Shown: positions 48,153 through 55,928 of the stretch, in pieces
How the letters are laid out: every line of letters begins with the position of its first letter
How positions within the stretch are numbered: the stretch's first letter is position 1
Assembly: GCF_900115555.1 (NCBI RefSeq)
Contig: NZ_FOWX01000017.1
Span: forward strand, 44,090 to 108,089
DNA from: Pseudomonas borbori
GTDB lineage: Bacteria > Pseudomonadota > Gammaproteobacteria > Pseudomonadales > Pseudomonadaceae
DNA: 64,000 nt
Direction of reading: 5' to 3'
The notes under the pieces: model-generated
What the model saw: only the letters and a program-made list of their open reading frames with translations
What the model was told of the DNA's origin: nothing
The model's database searches: none
Translations under genes and position numbers: made by a program

Positions 48153-48290
48153 GGCGCACAACCTCGTAAACGCATGTTCCGGCATTGTTCCACAAAGGTC
48201 ATAACAGCAGCAACGCGAGCACCCGAATGGGCAGGCCGGATAAAAGCCGTTATCCTGACCGCCCTTCTAGGTTTTGCTCAAAGGTGCTCT

Positions 48291-48944
48291 GTGCGTCTGG
48301 CTTTATTCGATCTCGACAACACCCTGCTCGGCGGCGACAGCGATCACGCCTGGGGCGATTACCTGTGCGCGCGCGGCATTCTCGATGGCACGGCCTACAA
48401 GGCGCGCAACGACCAGTTCTACCAAGACTACCTGGCCGGTCGGTTGGACATCCGCGACTACCTGAACTTCAGCCTGGCGATCCTCGGCCGCAGCGAGATG
48501 GCGCAACTCGAGCAGTGGCACCGCGAGTTCATGCGCGACTGCATCGAACCGATCATCCTGGCCAAGGGCGAAGCCCTGCTCGAGGAGCACCGCGCCGCCG
48601 GCGACAAGCTGCTGATCATCACCGCCACCAACCGCTTCGTCACCGCACCGATTGCCGCGCGCCTGGGCGTCGACACCCTGCTGGCCACCGAGTGCGAGAT
48701 GGAAGGCGGCCGCTACACCGGGCGCACCACCGACGTGCCCTGCTTCAAGGAAGGCAAGGTCACCCGCCTCAACCGCTGGCTGGCGCAAAGCGGTTTCAGC
48801 CTGGCCGACAGCTGCTTCTACAGCGACTCGATGAACGACCTGGCGCTGCTGGAACAGGTCAGTCACCCGGTAGCCGTCGACCCCGACCCCAAGCTGCGCG
48901 GCGAAGCCGAGAAACGCGGCTGGCCGATTATTTCCCTGCGCTAG
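48291..48944 (+). CDS. HAD-superfamily phosphatase, subfamily IB
   Basis: A 217-residue phosphohydrolase: motif [12 protein letters not shown] (nucleophile Asp near residue 7), motif II ITATN, a conserved Lys region (FKEGKV) and motif [12 protein letters not shown]. The helical cap lies between motifs I and II. The SerB-like IB subfamily acts on small phosphorylated metabolites; the substrate is unknown. The start is GTG with AAAGG upstream. It diverges from rppH-ptsP, an arrangement I also recall from P. aeruginosa. Confidence 0.9.
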   Translation: MRLALFDLDNTLLGGDSDHAWGDYLCARGILDGTAYKARNDQFYQDYLAGRLDIRDYLNFSLAILGRSEMAQLEQWHREFMRDCIEPIILAKGEALLEEHRAAGDKLLIITATNRFVTAPIAARLGVDTLLATECEMEGGRYTGRTTDVPCFKEGKVTRLNRWLAQSGFSLADSCFYSDSMNDLALLEQVSHPVAVDPDPKLRGEAEKRGWPIISLR

Positions 48945-49006
48945 TAAAGCGCCTGTCCCTTGTAGGTTGCCCGTAGGATGGTGCGGGCGGCGATCCGTCG
49001 GGCCGC

Positions 49007-49140
49007 GTAGGATGAGCGCAGCGATACCCATCGAGCGATTTATACCTGCATCCGGTTGTCGTGGCTGAAATCCATGATGGGTTACGGCGCGGTTATTCTG
49101 CTGGTAACAGGACAATTTGTGGGCGCCTAACCCATCCTAC
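49007..49140. repeat. Imperfect inverted repeat, family 3 copy
   Basis: The ends GTAGGATGAGCGCAGCGATA and CTAACCCATCCTAC resemble the element at 19898-20005. It lies between the HAD gene and the next terminator. Confidence 0.65.
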
Positions 49141-49159
49141 GGTCCTGTATTCGGGGCCC

Positions 49160-49199
49160 CCAACAAAAACGCCGCCTGGTCAGGCGGCGTTTTTGTTGG
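49160..49199. terminator. Bidirectional terminator, perfect 19-bp stem
   Basis: CCAACAAAAACGCCGCCTG and its exact reverse complement flank a 2-base centre, with T runs on both strands. It serves the convergent HAD phosphatase and DUF2269 genes. Confidence 0.93.
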
Positions 49200-49208
49200 C
49201 GCAGTTAC

Positions 49209-49649
49209 TCAAGCCGGTTTGGCGCCCATCAGGCCCATGATCACCAGCAACAGCAGGACCATCAGCCCGGCATAGGCGGCGGTGAAACCCAGCAGGCGGC
49301 TGGAGGCCGGCGCCTCACCCAGCGCCTGCCAGGCGGCCAGGCGCCCGGCGAGCAACAGGCCGCAGAGCATCATCAGCGCGAACAGGATGCTGCCGAGCAG
49401 CAACCAGGTCTGCCCCAGGGGCCAGCCGACCATGTCCACCAGGCCCCAGCCACTGACCGGCAGGCTCAACGCCAGCAGCCCCAGCAGCGGCAGGCTGATC
49501 ATCCGGGTACGCCGCAACTTGCGTTGCAGGATGGCCGCATCGCCGCCGCGCCGGGCCTTCCACAGCATGAAGACATGAGCCAGCACGCCGAGCAGCAGGA
49601 GGATGGCGGGCAGGCTGTGGGCGATGCGCAGTAACAGGTATGGATCCAT
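49209..49649 (-). CDS. DUF2269-type membrane protein
   Basis: A 146-residue inner-membrane protein with four predicted helices (about 5-22, 46-66, 75-97, 120-143) and a basic cytoplasmic loop (WKARRGGDAAILQRKLRRTR). The pattern fits the DUF2269 family; function unknown. The ATG beginning MDPYLLLRIAHSLPA is chosen; there is no strong Shine-Dalgarno, and in-frame upstream sequence is not family-like. Confidence 0.7.
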   Translation of the reverse strand: MDPYLLLRIAHSLPAILLLLGVLAHVFMLWKARRGGDAAILQRKLRRTRMISLPLLGLLALSLPVSGWGLVDMVGWPLGQTWLLLGSILFALMMLCGLLLAGRLAAWQALGEAPASSRLLGFTAAYAGLMVLLLLVIMGLMGAKPA

Positions 49650-49765
49650 AACGGTTGTGTTCTCTGTCGGATTAGCGACGCAGTAAGTCGTTGCGCAATG
49701 GCATGGGCCGAGCGGAGCTGAACGCAACCGCGCACGGCCGCCTAGATTGCGGTCCCGCCGACCAA

Positions 49766-51280
49766 TCAGCCAAGAAAAAGTGTGTAAGCCGGATTGTCGC
49801 TCTCGTCCCAGTACGGATAGCCGATCGCGTCCAGCGCCGCCGCCACCAGATGGCGCTCGGCCTCCGGCACCTGCAGGCCGGCGACCACCCGGCCATCGGC
49901 GGCGCCATGGTTGCGGTAGTGGAACATCGAGATGTTCCAGCGCCCACCGAGCTTCTGCAGGAAGTTGAACAGGGCGCCCGGCCGCTCAGGGAACTCGAAA
50001 CGGAACACCACCTCGTCGCGCACCCGCGCCGCATGGCCGCCGACCATATGGCGGATGTGCAGTTTGGCCAGTTCGTTATCGGTCAGGTCGACCACCGGGA
50101 AGCCCTGGCCACGCAGGCTCTCCACCAGGGCCGCGCGCGGGTCGCTTTCCGGGTGGGTCTGCACGCCGACGAAGATGTGCGCTTCCCTGTCGCTGTGGTA
50201 GCGGTAGTTGAACTCGGTGATCTGGCGCTTGCCGATCGCCTCGCAGAACGCCTTGAAGCTGCCCGGCTGCTCGGGAATGGTCACGGCGATGATCGCCTCG
50301 CGCTTCTCGCCCAGCTCGGCCCGCTCGGCGACATGCCGCAGGCGGTCGAAGTTGACGTTGGCGCCCGAGTCGATGCCGACCAGCACCTGGCCGCTGCAGC
50401 CTTCGCGCTCGACGTACTTCTTGATCCCGGCGACGCTCAGCGCGCCGGCTGGCTCGGTGATCGAGCGGGTGTCGTCGTAGATGTCCTTGATCGCCGCGCA
50501 GATCTCGTCGGTGCTGACAGTGATCACCTCGTCGACATAATCCTTGCAGACATCGAAGGTGTGCTGGCCGATCTGCGCCACCGCCACGCCGTCGGCGAAC
50601 AGCCCGACCTGGCTCAGCACCACCCGTTCGCCGGCGGCCATGGCGGCCTGCAGGCAGTTGGAGTCGTCCGGCTCGACGCCGATGATGCGGATATCTGGGC
50701 GCAGGTATTTGACGTAGGCGGCGATCCCGGCGATCAGGCCGCCGCCGCCCACCGGGACGAAGATGGCGTCGAGCTGGCCGGGGTGCTGACGGAGGATCTC
50801 CATGGCCACCGTGCCCTGGCCGGCGATGGTGTGCGGGTCGTCATAGGGGTGGACATAGATGTAGCCCTTCTCTTCCACCAGCTTGAGCGAATAGGCCAGC
50901 GCCTCGGGGAAGCTGTCGCCGTGCAGCACCACCTTGCCGCCGCGCGAGCGCACACCCTGGACCTTGATCTCCGGGGTGGTCTTGGGCATCACGATGGTCG
51001 CCTTGACCCCCAGCACCTTGGCTGCCAGGGCCAGGCCCTGGGCATGGTTGCCGGCCGAGGCGGTGACCACCCCGCGCGCGCGCTCCTCGGCCGAGAGCTG
51101 CGCCAGCTTGTTGTAGGCGCCGCGAATCTTGAACGAGTACACCGGCTGCAGGTCTTCGCGCTTGAGCAGAATCTGGTTGCCCAGACGCTCGGACAGCTGG
51201 CTGGCGGCTTGCAGCGGGGTTTCCACCGCGACGTCGTAGACGCGCGAGGTGAGGATCATCTTGACGTACTGTTCGAGCAT
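49766..51280 (-). CDS. ilvA: Threonine ammonia-lyase, biosynthetic
   Basis: PLP-dependent deamination of threonine to 2-oxobutanoate, first step of isoleucine synthesis. The 504-residue product has the catalytic domain (PLP lysine K51 in VYSFKIRGAYN, SAGNHAQG, the GGGGL phosphate loop) and two C-terminal ACT-like regulatory domains (about 325-500), the isoleucine-inhibited biosynthetic form. The ATG beginning MLEQYVKMILTSRVYD is chosen. It diverges from rpiA. Confidence 0.96.
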   Translation of the reverse strand: MLEQYVKMILTSRVYDVAVETPLQAASQLSERLGNQILLKREDLQPVYSFKIRGAYNKLAQLSAEERARGVVTASAGNHAQGLALAAKVLGVKATIVMPKTTPEIKVQGVRSRGGKVVLHGDSFPEALAYSLKLVEEKGYIYVHPYDDPHTIAGQGTVAMEILRQHPGQLDAIFVPVGGGGLIAGIAAYVKYLRPDIRIIGVEPDDSNCLQAAMAAGERVVLSQVGLFADGVAVAQIGQHTFDVCKDYVDEVITVSTDEICAAIKDIYDDTRSITEPAGALSVAGIKKYVEREGCSGQVLVGIDSGANVNFDRLRHVAERAELGEKREAIIAVTIPEQPGSFKAFCEAIGKRQITEFNYRYHSDREAHIFVGVQTHPESDPRAALVESLRGQGFPVVDLTDNELAKLHIRHMVGGHAARVRDEVVFRFEFPERPGALFNFLQKLGGRWNISMFHYRNHGAADGRVVAGLQVPEAERHLVAAALDAIGYPYWDESDNPAYTLFLG

Positions 51281-51487
51281 GGCGTTATCGCAGGCGGCTT
51301 TTCGAGGAATCAGCGAGTCTACCCCAGGGCTTGGCCGGGAAACCACCGAGAATGCAGGCGTGCGCCGCAGCTTCGTAGCTCGGATGAAATCCGGGGCGTC
51401 ATTGCGATTTTTCCCGGATTGCATCCGGGCTAGCTGTTGCCTGTGCGCCCTACTGACACCCGGCAAGGTTTTACCGCGCTCACGCGC

Positions 51488-51493
51488 TATAAT
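51488..51493 (+). promoter_or_regulatory. Probable -10 element of rpiA (TATAAT)
   Basis: An exact TATAAT lies 41 bases before the rpiA start codon. The -35 region is weak (AAGGTT at 17-base spacing), so the assignment rests mainly on the -10. Confidence 0.45.
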
Positions 51494-51534
51494 TCGCGCC
51501 TTCCGACTCCATTCCTCCAGGCGCAGAACCCGCG

Positions 51535-52206
51535 ATGAACCAGGACCAACTCAAACAAGCAGTCGCCCAGGCGGCCGTCGACTTCATCCTCCCCCAGCTC
51601 GACGCCAAGAGTGTCGTCGGGGTCGGCACCGGCTCCACCGCCAACTGCTTTATCGATGCCCTGGCCCAGCACAAGGCCGAGTTCGACGGCGCCGTGGCCA
51701 GCTCCGAAGCCACTGCCGCGCGCCTGAAAGGCCACGGGATTCCGGTGTACGAGCTGAATACGGTCAGCGACCTGGAGTTCTATGTCGACGGCGCCGACGA
51801 AAGCGACGAGCACCTCAACCTGATCAAGGGCGGCGGCGCCGCGCTGACCCGCGAGAAGATAGTCGCCGCCGTGGCCAAGACCTTCATCTGCATCGCCGAC
51901 GCCAGCAAGCTGGTGCCGGTGCTCGGCGCCTTCCCGCTGCCGGTGGAAGTGATCCCCATGGCGCGCAGCCACGTCGCCCGCGAACTGGTCAAGCTCGGCG
52001 GCGACCCGGTGTACCGCGAGGGCGTGATCACCGACAACGGCAACCAGATCCTCGACGTCTACAACCTGTCGATCGTCAACCCAGGCGAACTCGAAGCGCA
52101 GATCAACAATATCGTCGGCGTGGTCACCAACGGCCTGTTCGCCGCCCGCCCGGCGGATCGGCTGCTGCTCGGCACCGCCGACGGGGTGAAAACCCTGACC
52201 CGCTGA
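51535..52206 (+). CDS. rpiA: Ribose-5-phosphate isomerase A
   Basis: Interconverts ribose 5-phosphate and ribulose 5-phosphate. The 223-residue product is complete: [36 protein letters not shown] and LTREKIVA are the family signatures. It complements transketolase elsewhere in this window. It diverges from ilvA and is followed by a DUF1508 gene after 65 bases. Confidence 0.97.
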   Translation: MNQDQLKQAVAQAAVDFILPQLDAKSVVGVGTGSTANCFIDALAQHKAEFDGAVASSEATAARLKGHGIPVYELNTVSDLEFYVDGADESDEHLNLIKGGGAALTREKIVAAVAKTFICIADASKLVPVLGAFPLPVEVIPMARSHVARELVKLGGDPVYREGVITDNGNQILDVYNLSIVNPGELEAQINNIVGVVTNGLFAARPADRLLLGTADGVKTLTR

Positions 52207-52271
52207 GCGCTGGCCGGATACACAATCGGAGCTAGGCTTGCTGGGGTAGTCCCCACGTTCAGGAGCTCCAC

Positions 52272-52604
52272 ATGGCCAGCAAATTCCACCTGAAGACAGC
52301 CAAGGACGGTCAGTTCCACTTCAACCTGCTCGCCGGCAACGGCGAGATCATCCTCACCAGCGAGCTGTACAAGAGCAAACCCTCGGCCCTCAACGGCATC
52401 GAGTCGGTGAAGAACAACGCGCAGCGCGAGGGCGCCTTCGAGGTCAAACCCGCGGCCGGCGGCAAGTTTCACTTCGTGCTCAAGGCCACCAATGGCCAGG
52501 TGGTCGGCCAGAGCCAGCTATATGCCAGCGAGGCCGGCTGCCAGAACGGCGTCGAGGCGGTGAAGAAAAATGCACCGACAGCGGCCCTGCACGACGACAG
52601 CTGA
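52272..52604 (+). CDS. DUF1508 / YegP-family protein, two tandem repeats
   Basis: A 110-residue protein made of two about 50-residue DUF1508 units (FHLKTAKDGQFHFNLLAGNG with SELYKSKPSALNGIESVKNN; FEVKPAAGGKFHFVLKATNG with SQLYASEAGCQNGVEAVKKN). CAGGAG lies seven bases before the ATG. Function unknown. Confidence 0.92.
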   Translation: MASKFHLKTAKDGQFHFNLLAGNGEIILTSELYKSKPSALNGIESVKNNAQREGAFEVKPAAGGKFHFVLKATNGQVVGQSQLYASEAGCQNGVEAVKKNAPTAALHDDS

Positions 52605-52630
52605 AGTACCGGCAGACGAAGGCCGGGTGA

Positions 52631-53551
52631 TCACTCGGCTTTCTTCTTGAACAGGTAGAACAGATTCGGCTCGCTGATCAGATAGAGGTTGCCGTCATCG
52701 TCCATGGCCACCCCTTCCGCCTGCGGCACCGTGGTTTTCAACCCCTGCTGCCCGGCCAACAGCGACAGGCTGCTGATCGGCTTGCCGGCGACATTCAGCT
52801 CCAGCACCAGGCGCGACTCATCGGACAGCGCCAGCAGGTGCCCGGTGCGCCGGTCGAACTGCAGGCTCGACAGGTCGCGCACGAACAGCCCGGCGTCGCG
52901 CTTCCGGTCGTCGACCACATGCACGGCAAACGGCTGGTCCGGGTCGCCGTGCGGGAAGCCATGAATCTCGTAGATCCGCAGCGGATCGCGCTCCTTGGCG
53001 ACGAACAGGCGCTGCCCGAGCGGGTCGTAAGCCAGGCCCTCGAAGCCCTTGTTGCCGCTCAGCTCGATGCCCAGCGACAGTTGCTCGGCGTTGGCCGCAT
53101 CGATCTCGCGGGTGTCCTCGTCCAGGCGCACCTTGATCAGGCGCTGACGACGCTCGTCGGTGATCACGTAGAGGCCGCGACTGATGTATTCGACCGCCTC
53201 GGCATCGCCAAAACCGATCAGCCTGACCCGGCGCAGGACACGACCGTCCAGCGACAGCTCGACCAATTCCGAATTCTGGTTGGTGACGGTAAACAGGCTG
53301 CGCCGATCCGGGTCGTAGGTCAGCGCCGAGACATCGTCGTCCAGGCCGACGATCGGCTGCGCCTCGATCGCCACCCGGTAGTCCGTCAGCCAGATCGAGC
53401 TGTCCTGCCATTGCGCCAGATGGCGCCATTGCTGCGCATTGAACCAGGCACGCTCGAACAGGCGGTAGTCCTGGGCCAGCCAACCCAGCACCAGCAGCAC
53501 CGCCAGCAACAGCCCCAGGGCCAAGTGTTTGCGGGTAACCATAGGGCGCAT
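52631..53551 (-). CDS. SdiA-regulated domain protein (YjiK-like), copy 1
   Basis: A 306-residue protein with an N-terminal membrane anchor (about 8-26) and a periplasmic beta-propeller-like domain: DDDVSALTYDPDRRSLFTVT, RRVRLIGFGDAEAVEYI, LSGNKGFEGLAYDPLGQRLF, DLSSLQFDRRTGHLLALSDE and QAEGVAMDDDGNLYLISEPN. The family is named for SdiA-regulated YjiK; function unknown. A paralogue lies on the other side of ygiW (54124-55056), so the three genes look like one unit built by duplication. Confidence 0.88.
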   Translation of the reverse strand: MRPMVTRKHLALGLLLAVLLVLGWLAQDYRLFERAWFNAQQWRHLAQWQDSSIWLTDYRVAIEAQPIVGLDDDVSALTYDPDRRSLFTVTNQNSELVELSLDGRVLRRVRLIGFGDAEAVEYISRGLYVITDERRQRLIKVRLDEDTREIDAANAEQLSLGIELSGNKGFEGLAYDPLGQRLFVAKERDPLRIYEIHGFPHGDPDQPFAVHVVDDRKRDAGLFVRDLSSLQFDRRTGHLLALSDESRLVLELNVAGKPISSLSLLAGQQGLKTTVPQAEGVAMDDDGNLYLISEPNLFYLFKKKAE

Positions 53552-53579
53552 CGCGTTTCCACTCTCAGATTGCGCAACG

Positions 53580-53627
53580 CACAACCACGCCAGCCCGAAG
53601 CGAAAGCCTCGGGCTGGCGTGGTTGTG
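53580..53627. other. Long perfect hairpin between ygiW and the SdiA-regulated gene
   Basis: Exact 19-base arms (CACAACCACGCCAGCCCGA) flank a 10-base loop. No T run follows on either strand, so it is not a standard terminator. It may cap the ygiW mRNA or separate expression of the two genes. Confidence 0.65.
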
Positions 53628-53655
53628 CGGGTCAGCCGCGCGTCGCGGCCGGTTT

Positions 53656-54003
53656 TCAGTTGATCAGCTCGACACTATCGACATCGATTTCGCGGCTGGT
53701 CAGGTCACGGTCGACCTCGCCGGTCAGTTTGACCATAGCCCTTTCGGAAACAGCCTGCGCCGGCCAATCCTCATCGTCGATTTCGACCTGGATGGTGCCG
53801 CTGGCATCCTTGAACTCGTAGAGTTCGTCTTGCAGACGCTTGACGATCTGGCCCTGCAGCACAACCGGGGTATCGTCGGCGGCGTCCAGCGCAGCAGCCA
53901 CCGTGCTGACCTGGGTGATGGCGCCGGGGCCGGTATAACCTTCGGCCAAGACCGCGGCTGAGAACAGTGGGGCAAGCAGCAGTACAAGTATGGAACGCTT
54001 CAT
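53656..54003 (-). CDS. ygiW: YgiW/YdeI-family periplasmic OB-fold protein
   Basis: A 115-residue exported protein: signal peptide cleaved after VLA-EG (about residue 20), then a BOF/OB-fold domain (YTGPGAITQVSTVAAALDAA, VVLQGQIVKRLQDELYEFKD, VEIDDEDWPAQ). Such proteins are induced by stress and often controlled by OmpR-type response regulators (QseB/PmrA-like). Three CTTAA direct repeats at 11-base periodicity lie upstream. GAGG lies eight bases before the ATG. Confidence 0.92.
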   Translation of the reverse strand: MKRSILVLLLAPLFSAAVLAEGYTGPGAITQVSTVAAALDAADDTPVVLQGQIVKRLQDELYEFKDASGTIQVEIDDEDWPAQAVSERAMVKLTGEVDRDLTSREIDVDSVELIN

Positions 54004-54063
54004 GGCGTGAACCTCTAATCGTTAAATGACCGGGTCAGATTAGAGGCTGAGACTGAAGCCAGG

Positions 54064-54091
54064 CTTAATCAGGGCTTAAGCCAAACTTAAC
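54064..54091. promoter_or_regulatory. Triple CTTAA direct-repeat box, probable OmpR-type regulator site
   Basis: CTTAAT (54064), CTTAAG (54075) and CTTAAC (54086) are spaced exactly 11 bases apart on the plus strand. CTTAA-N6-CTTAA matches the published PmrA/QseB-type box. It lies about 60 bases upstream of the ygiW start. Confidence 0.65.
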
Positions 54092-54123
54092 CAGCGCACC
54101 CGCATGCAAGGTCGTCAGGCCAC

Positions 54124-55056
54124 TCATTCGACCTGCGTGGGCAGCACCACCGGCGCGTCCTTGCTGAACACATAGAGCAGATTGGGTTCGCCGACTATGT
54201 AGATGTTGCCCGCCGCGTCCATGGTCACGCCTTCGGCCTGCTTGATGCTCCGATGCAAACCGTTGAGACCGCCGATCAGGCTGATAAAGCTGACCGGCCG
54301 GCCCTGGCCATCCAGCTCCAGCAGCAGACGCGACTCGTCGGAAAGCACCAGGGAGTGACCGGTGCGCGCATCGAAACTCAACGACGAGATATCGCGCACG
54401 AACGCGCGCTTCGAGGGCAAGGCCTGCAGCGTCCCGGCGGCGCCGTCTTCGCCGGCAAACGGCAAGCTGAACAGCCCGAGCGGGCCGCGTTCCTTGCCGA
54501 GCAGCAGGCGCTGGTTGAGTGAGTCCCAGGCGATCCCCTCGAAGCCCTTGTTGCCGGAATCGGCAAAGCCCAGATCGAACGACGGGTAGTCCCCGGCATC
54601 CAGGCTCCGCGTGTCGTCATCGACAGTGAGTACCGTCAGACTGCGCCGACGCTCATCGATGATCGCCAGGCGGCCGCCGGAGATGACCTCGACCCCCTCG
54701 GGATCGGAAAAGCCAGTGAGCGGAATGCGCCGCAGCACCTCGCCTGCCAACGACAACTCCACCAGTTGCGGATTTCTGCCGGTCACTGTGAACAGGGTGT
54801 CGCTGGCCGGGTTGTAGCTCAGCCCTGAGGTTTCGTCCCGCGCCAGGCCGGCCAGCGTCCTGCCCTGCACGACCACCCGATAGCCTGGCAACCAGATGCT
54901 CGCCTGCTGCTCGGCAACACTCAGCCGACCTTCCTTGAGCCAGAACCAGGCGCGCTCATCCAGGCGCAGAAAGTCGACCAGCAATGCCGTGGCGACGACC
55001 AGCAACAACAGCACCCACCGGCGCGGGGGCATGAAACGAAGGAACGGGACAGGCAT
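54124..55056 (-). CDS. SdiA-regulated domain protein (YjiK-like), copy 2
   Basis: A 310-residue paralogue of the gene at 52631-53551, with the same layout: an N-terminal anchor (about 13-28), then DETSGLSYNPASDTLFTVTG, RRIPLTGFSDPEGVEVISGG, DSGNKGFEGIAWDSLNQRLL, ISSLSFDARTGHSLVLSDES and KQAEGVTMDAAGNIYIVGEP. Probably periplasmic. The two copies are clearly diverged, so the duplication is not recent. The start at the first ATG is used; an ATG eight codons later is possible. Confidence 0.87.
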   Translation of the reverse strand: MPVPFLRFMPPRRWVLLLLVVATALLVDFLRLDERAWFWLKEGRLSVAEQQASIWLPGYRVVVQGRTLAGLARDETSGLSYNPASDTLFTVTGRNPQLVELSLAGEVLRRIPLTGFSDPEGVEVISGGRLAIIDERRRSLTVLTVDDDTRSLDAGDYPSFDLGFADSGNKGFEGIAWDSLNQRLLLGKERGPLGLFSLPFAGEDGAAGTLQALPSKRAFVRDISSLSFDARTGHSLVLSDESRLLLELDGQGRPVSFISLIGGLNGLHRSIKQAEGVTMDAAGNIYIVGEPNLLYVFSKDAPVVLPTQVE

Positions 55057-55159
55057 CGGCCACGACTCGAGAAAACCATGGCCGTCAGACTAGCGGGCAA
55101 AGCTTAAGATTCGATTATCGACAGGGGCGCCTCCAGGCGCCCCGTACCTGACTGGCCGC

Positions 55160-55825
55160 TTACAGCACGCGGCTGGCGAAGCGCGAGTGACCGACCAGCT
55201 CCAGCACCAGTTCGTCGCCCTTGTGCAACGGCCCGACCCCGACCGGCGTGCCGGTGAGGATCACGTCGCCCGGCTGCAGGCTGAAGTGGCCGGCGATGTG
55301 CTGGATCATCGGCAGGATCGGGTTGAGCATGTCGCGGCTGTTGCCGTCCTGACGCACCTCGCCATTGATGCTCAGGCGGATGCCGATATCGCCCAGGTCT
55401 TCCAGCGCGTCGCCCGGCACGAAGGGCGCCAGCACGCAGGCGCCGTCGAAGGACTTGGCGATTTCCCAGGGATAGCCCTTGGCCTTGAGCTTGGCCTGCA
55501 GGTCGCGCAGGGTCAGGTCCAGCGCCGGGGCGAAGCCGGAAATGGCGTCGCGCACCTCCTCGGCATCCGGTGTGCGCGAAAGCGGCTTGCCGATCAGCAC
55601 GGCGATTTCCGCCTCGTAGTGCACATCGCCGCGGTCGTCGGGAATGACAAACCCCTCGTCCAGCGCCACCACACAGCTGCCGGCCTTGATGAACAGCAGC
55701 GGCTCCGTGGGCACCGGATTGTTCAGCTCGGCGGCATGCTCGGCGTAGTTGCGGCCGATGCACACCACCTTGCCCATGGGGAAGTGGATATGGGTACCGT
55801 CGACATACTGGTGCTGATAACTCAT
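55160..55825 (-). CDS. Fumarylacetoacetate hydrolase-family protein
   Basis: A 221-residue FAH-family enzyme (FAHD1-like: acylpyruvase or oxaloacetate decarboxylase activity in characterised members). Metal ligands are visible in YEAEIAVLIGK, with the family elements KVVCIGRNYAEHAAE, FDGACVLAPF and VILTGTPVGVGPL. TAGGAG lies about seven bases before the ATG. It lies downstream of the D-2-hydroxyglutarate dehydrogenase gene on the same strand, with an inverted repeat in between. The substrate is not determinable here. Confidence 0.92.
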   Translation of the reverse strand: MSYQHQYVDGTHIHFPMGKVVCIGRNYAEHAAELNNPVPTEPLLFIKAGSCVVALDEGFVIPDDRGDVHYEAEIAVLIGKPLSRTPDAEEVRDAISGFAPALDLTLRDLQAKLKAKGYPWEIAKSFDGACVLAPFVPGDALEDLGDIGIRLSINGEVRQDGNSRDMLNPILPMIQHIAGHFSLQPGDVILTGTPVGVGPLHKGDELVLELVGHSRFASRVL

Positions 55826-55844
55826 CAGGGACTCCTAGGTTTCG

Positions 55845-55924
55845 GTAGGGTGTGCCGCGCGCACCGTCATTGCCCTGTGCGGGTTTTCTGGTGCGCACGG
55901 CCTGGGCGGCCCCACGCACCCTAC
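55845..55924. repeat. Inverted repeat, family 2, second copy
   Basis: GTAGGGTGTGCCGCGCGCAC begins the left arm, and GGTGCGCACGG...CGCACCCTAC forms a longer, interrupted right arm. Related to 5019-5088. Confidence 0.7.
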
Positions 55925-55928
55925 GGGA

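Noticed and set aside
53580..53627. Standard Rho-independent terminator
   Set aside because: The stem is excellent but neither strand has a following T run, so it is listed as an uncharacterised hairpin.
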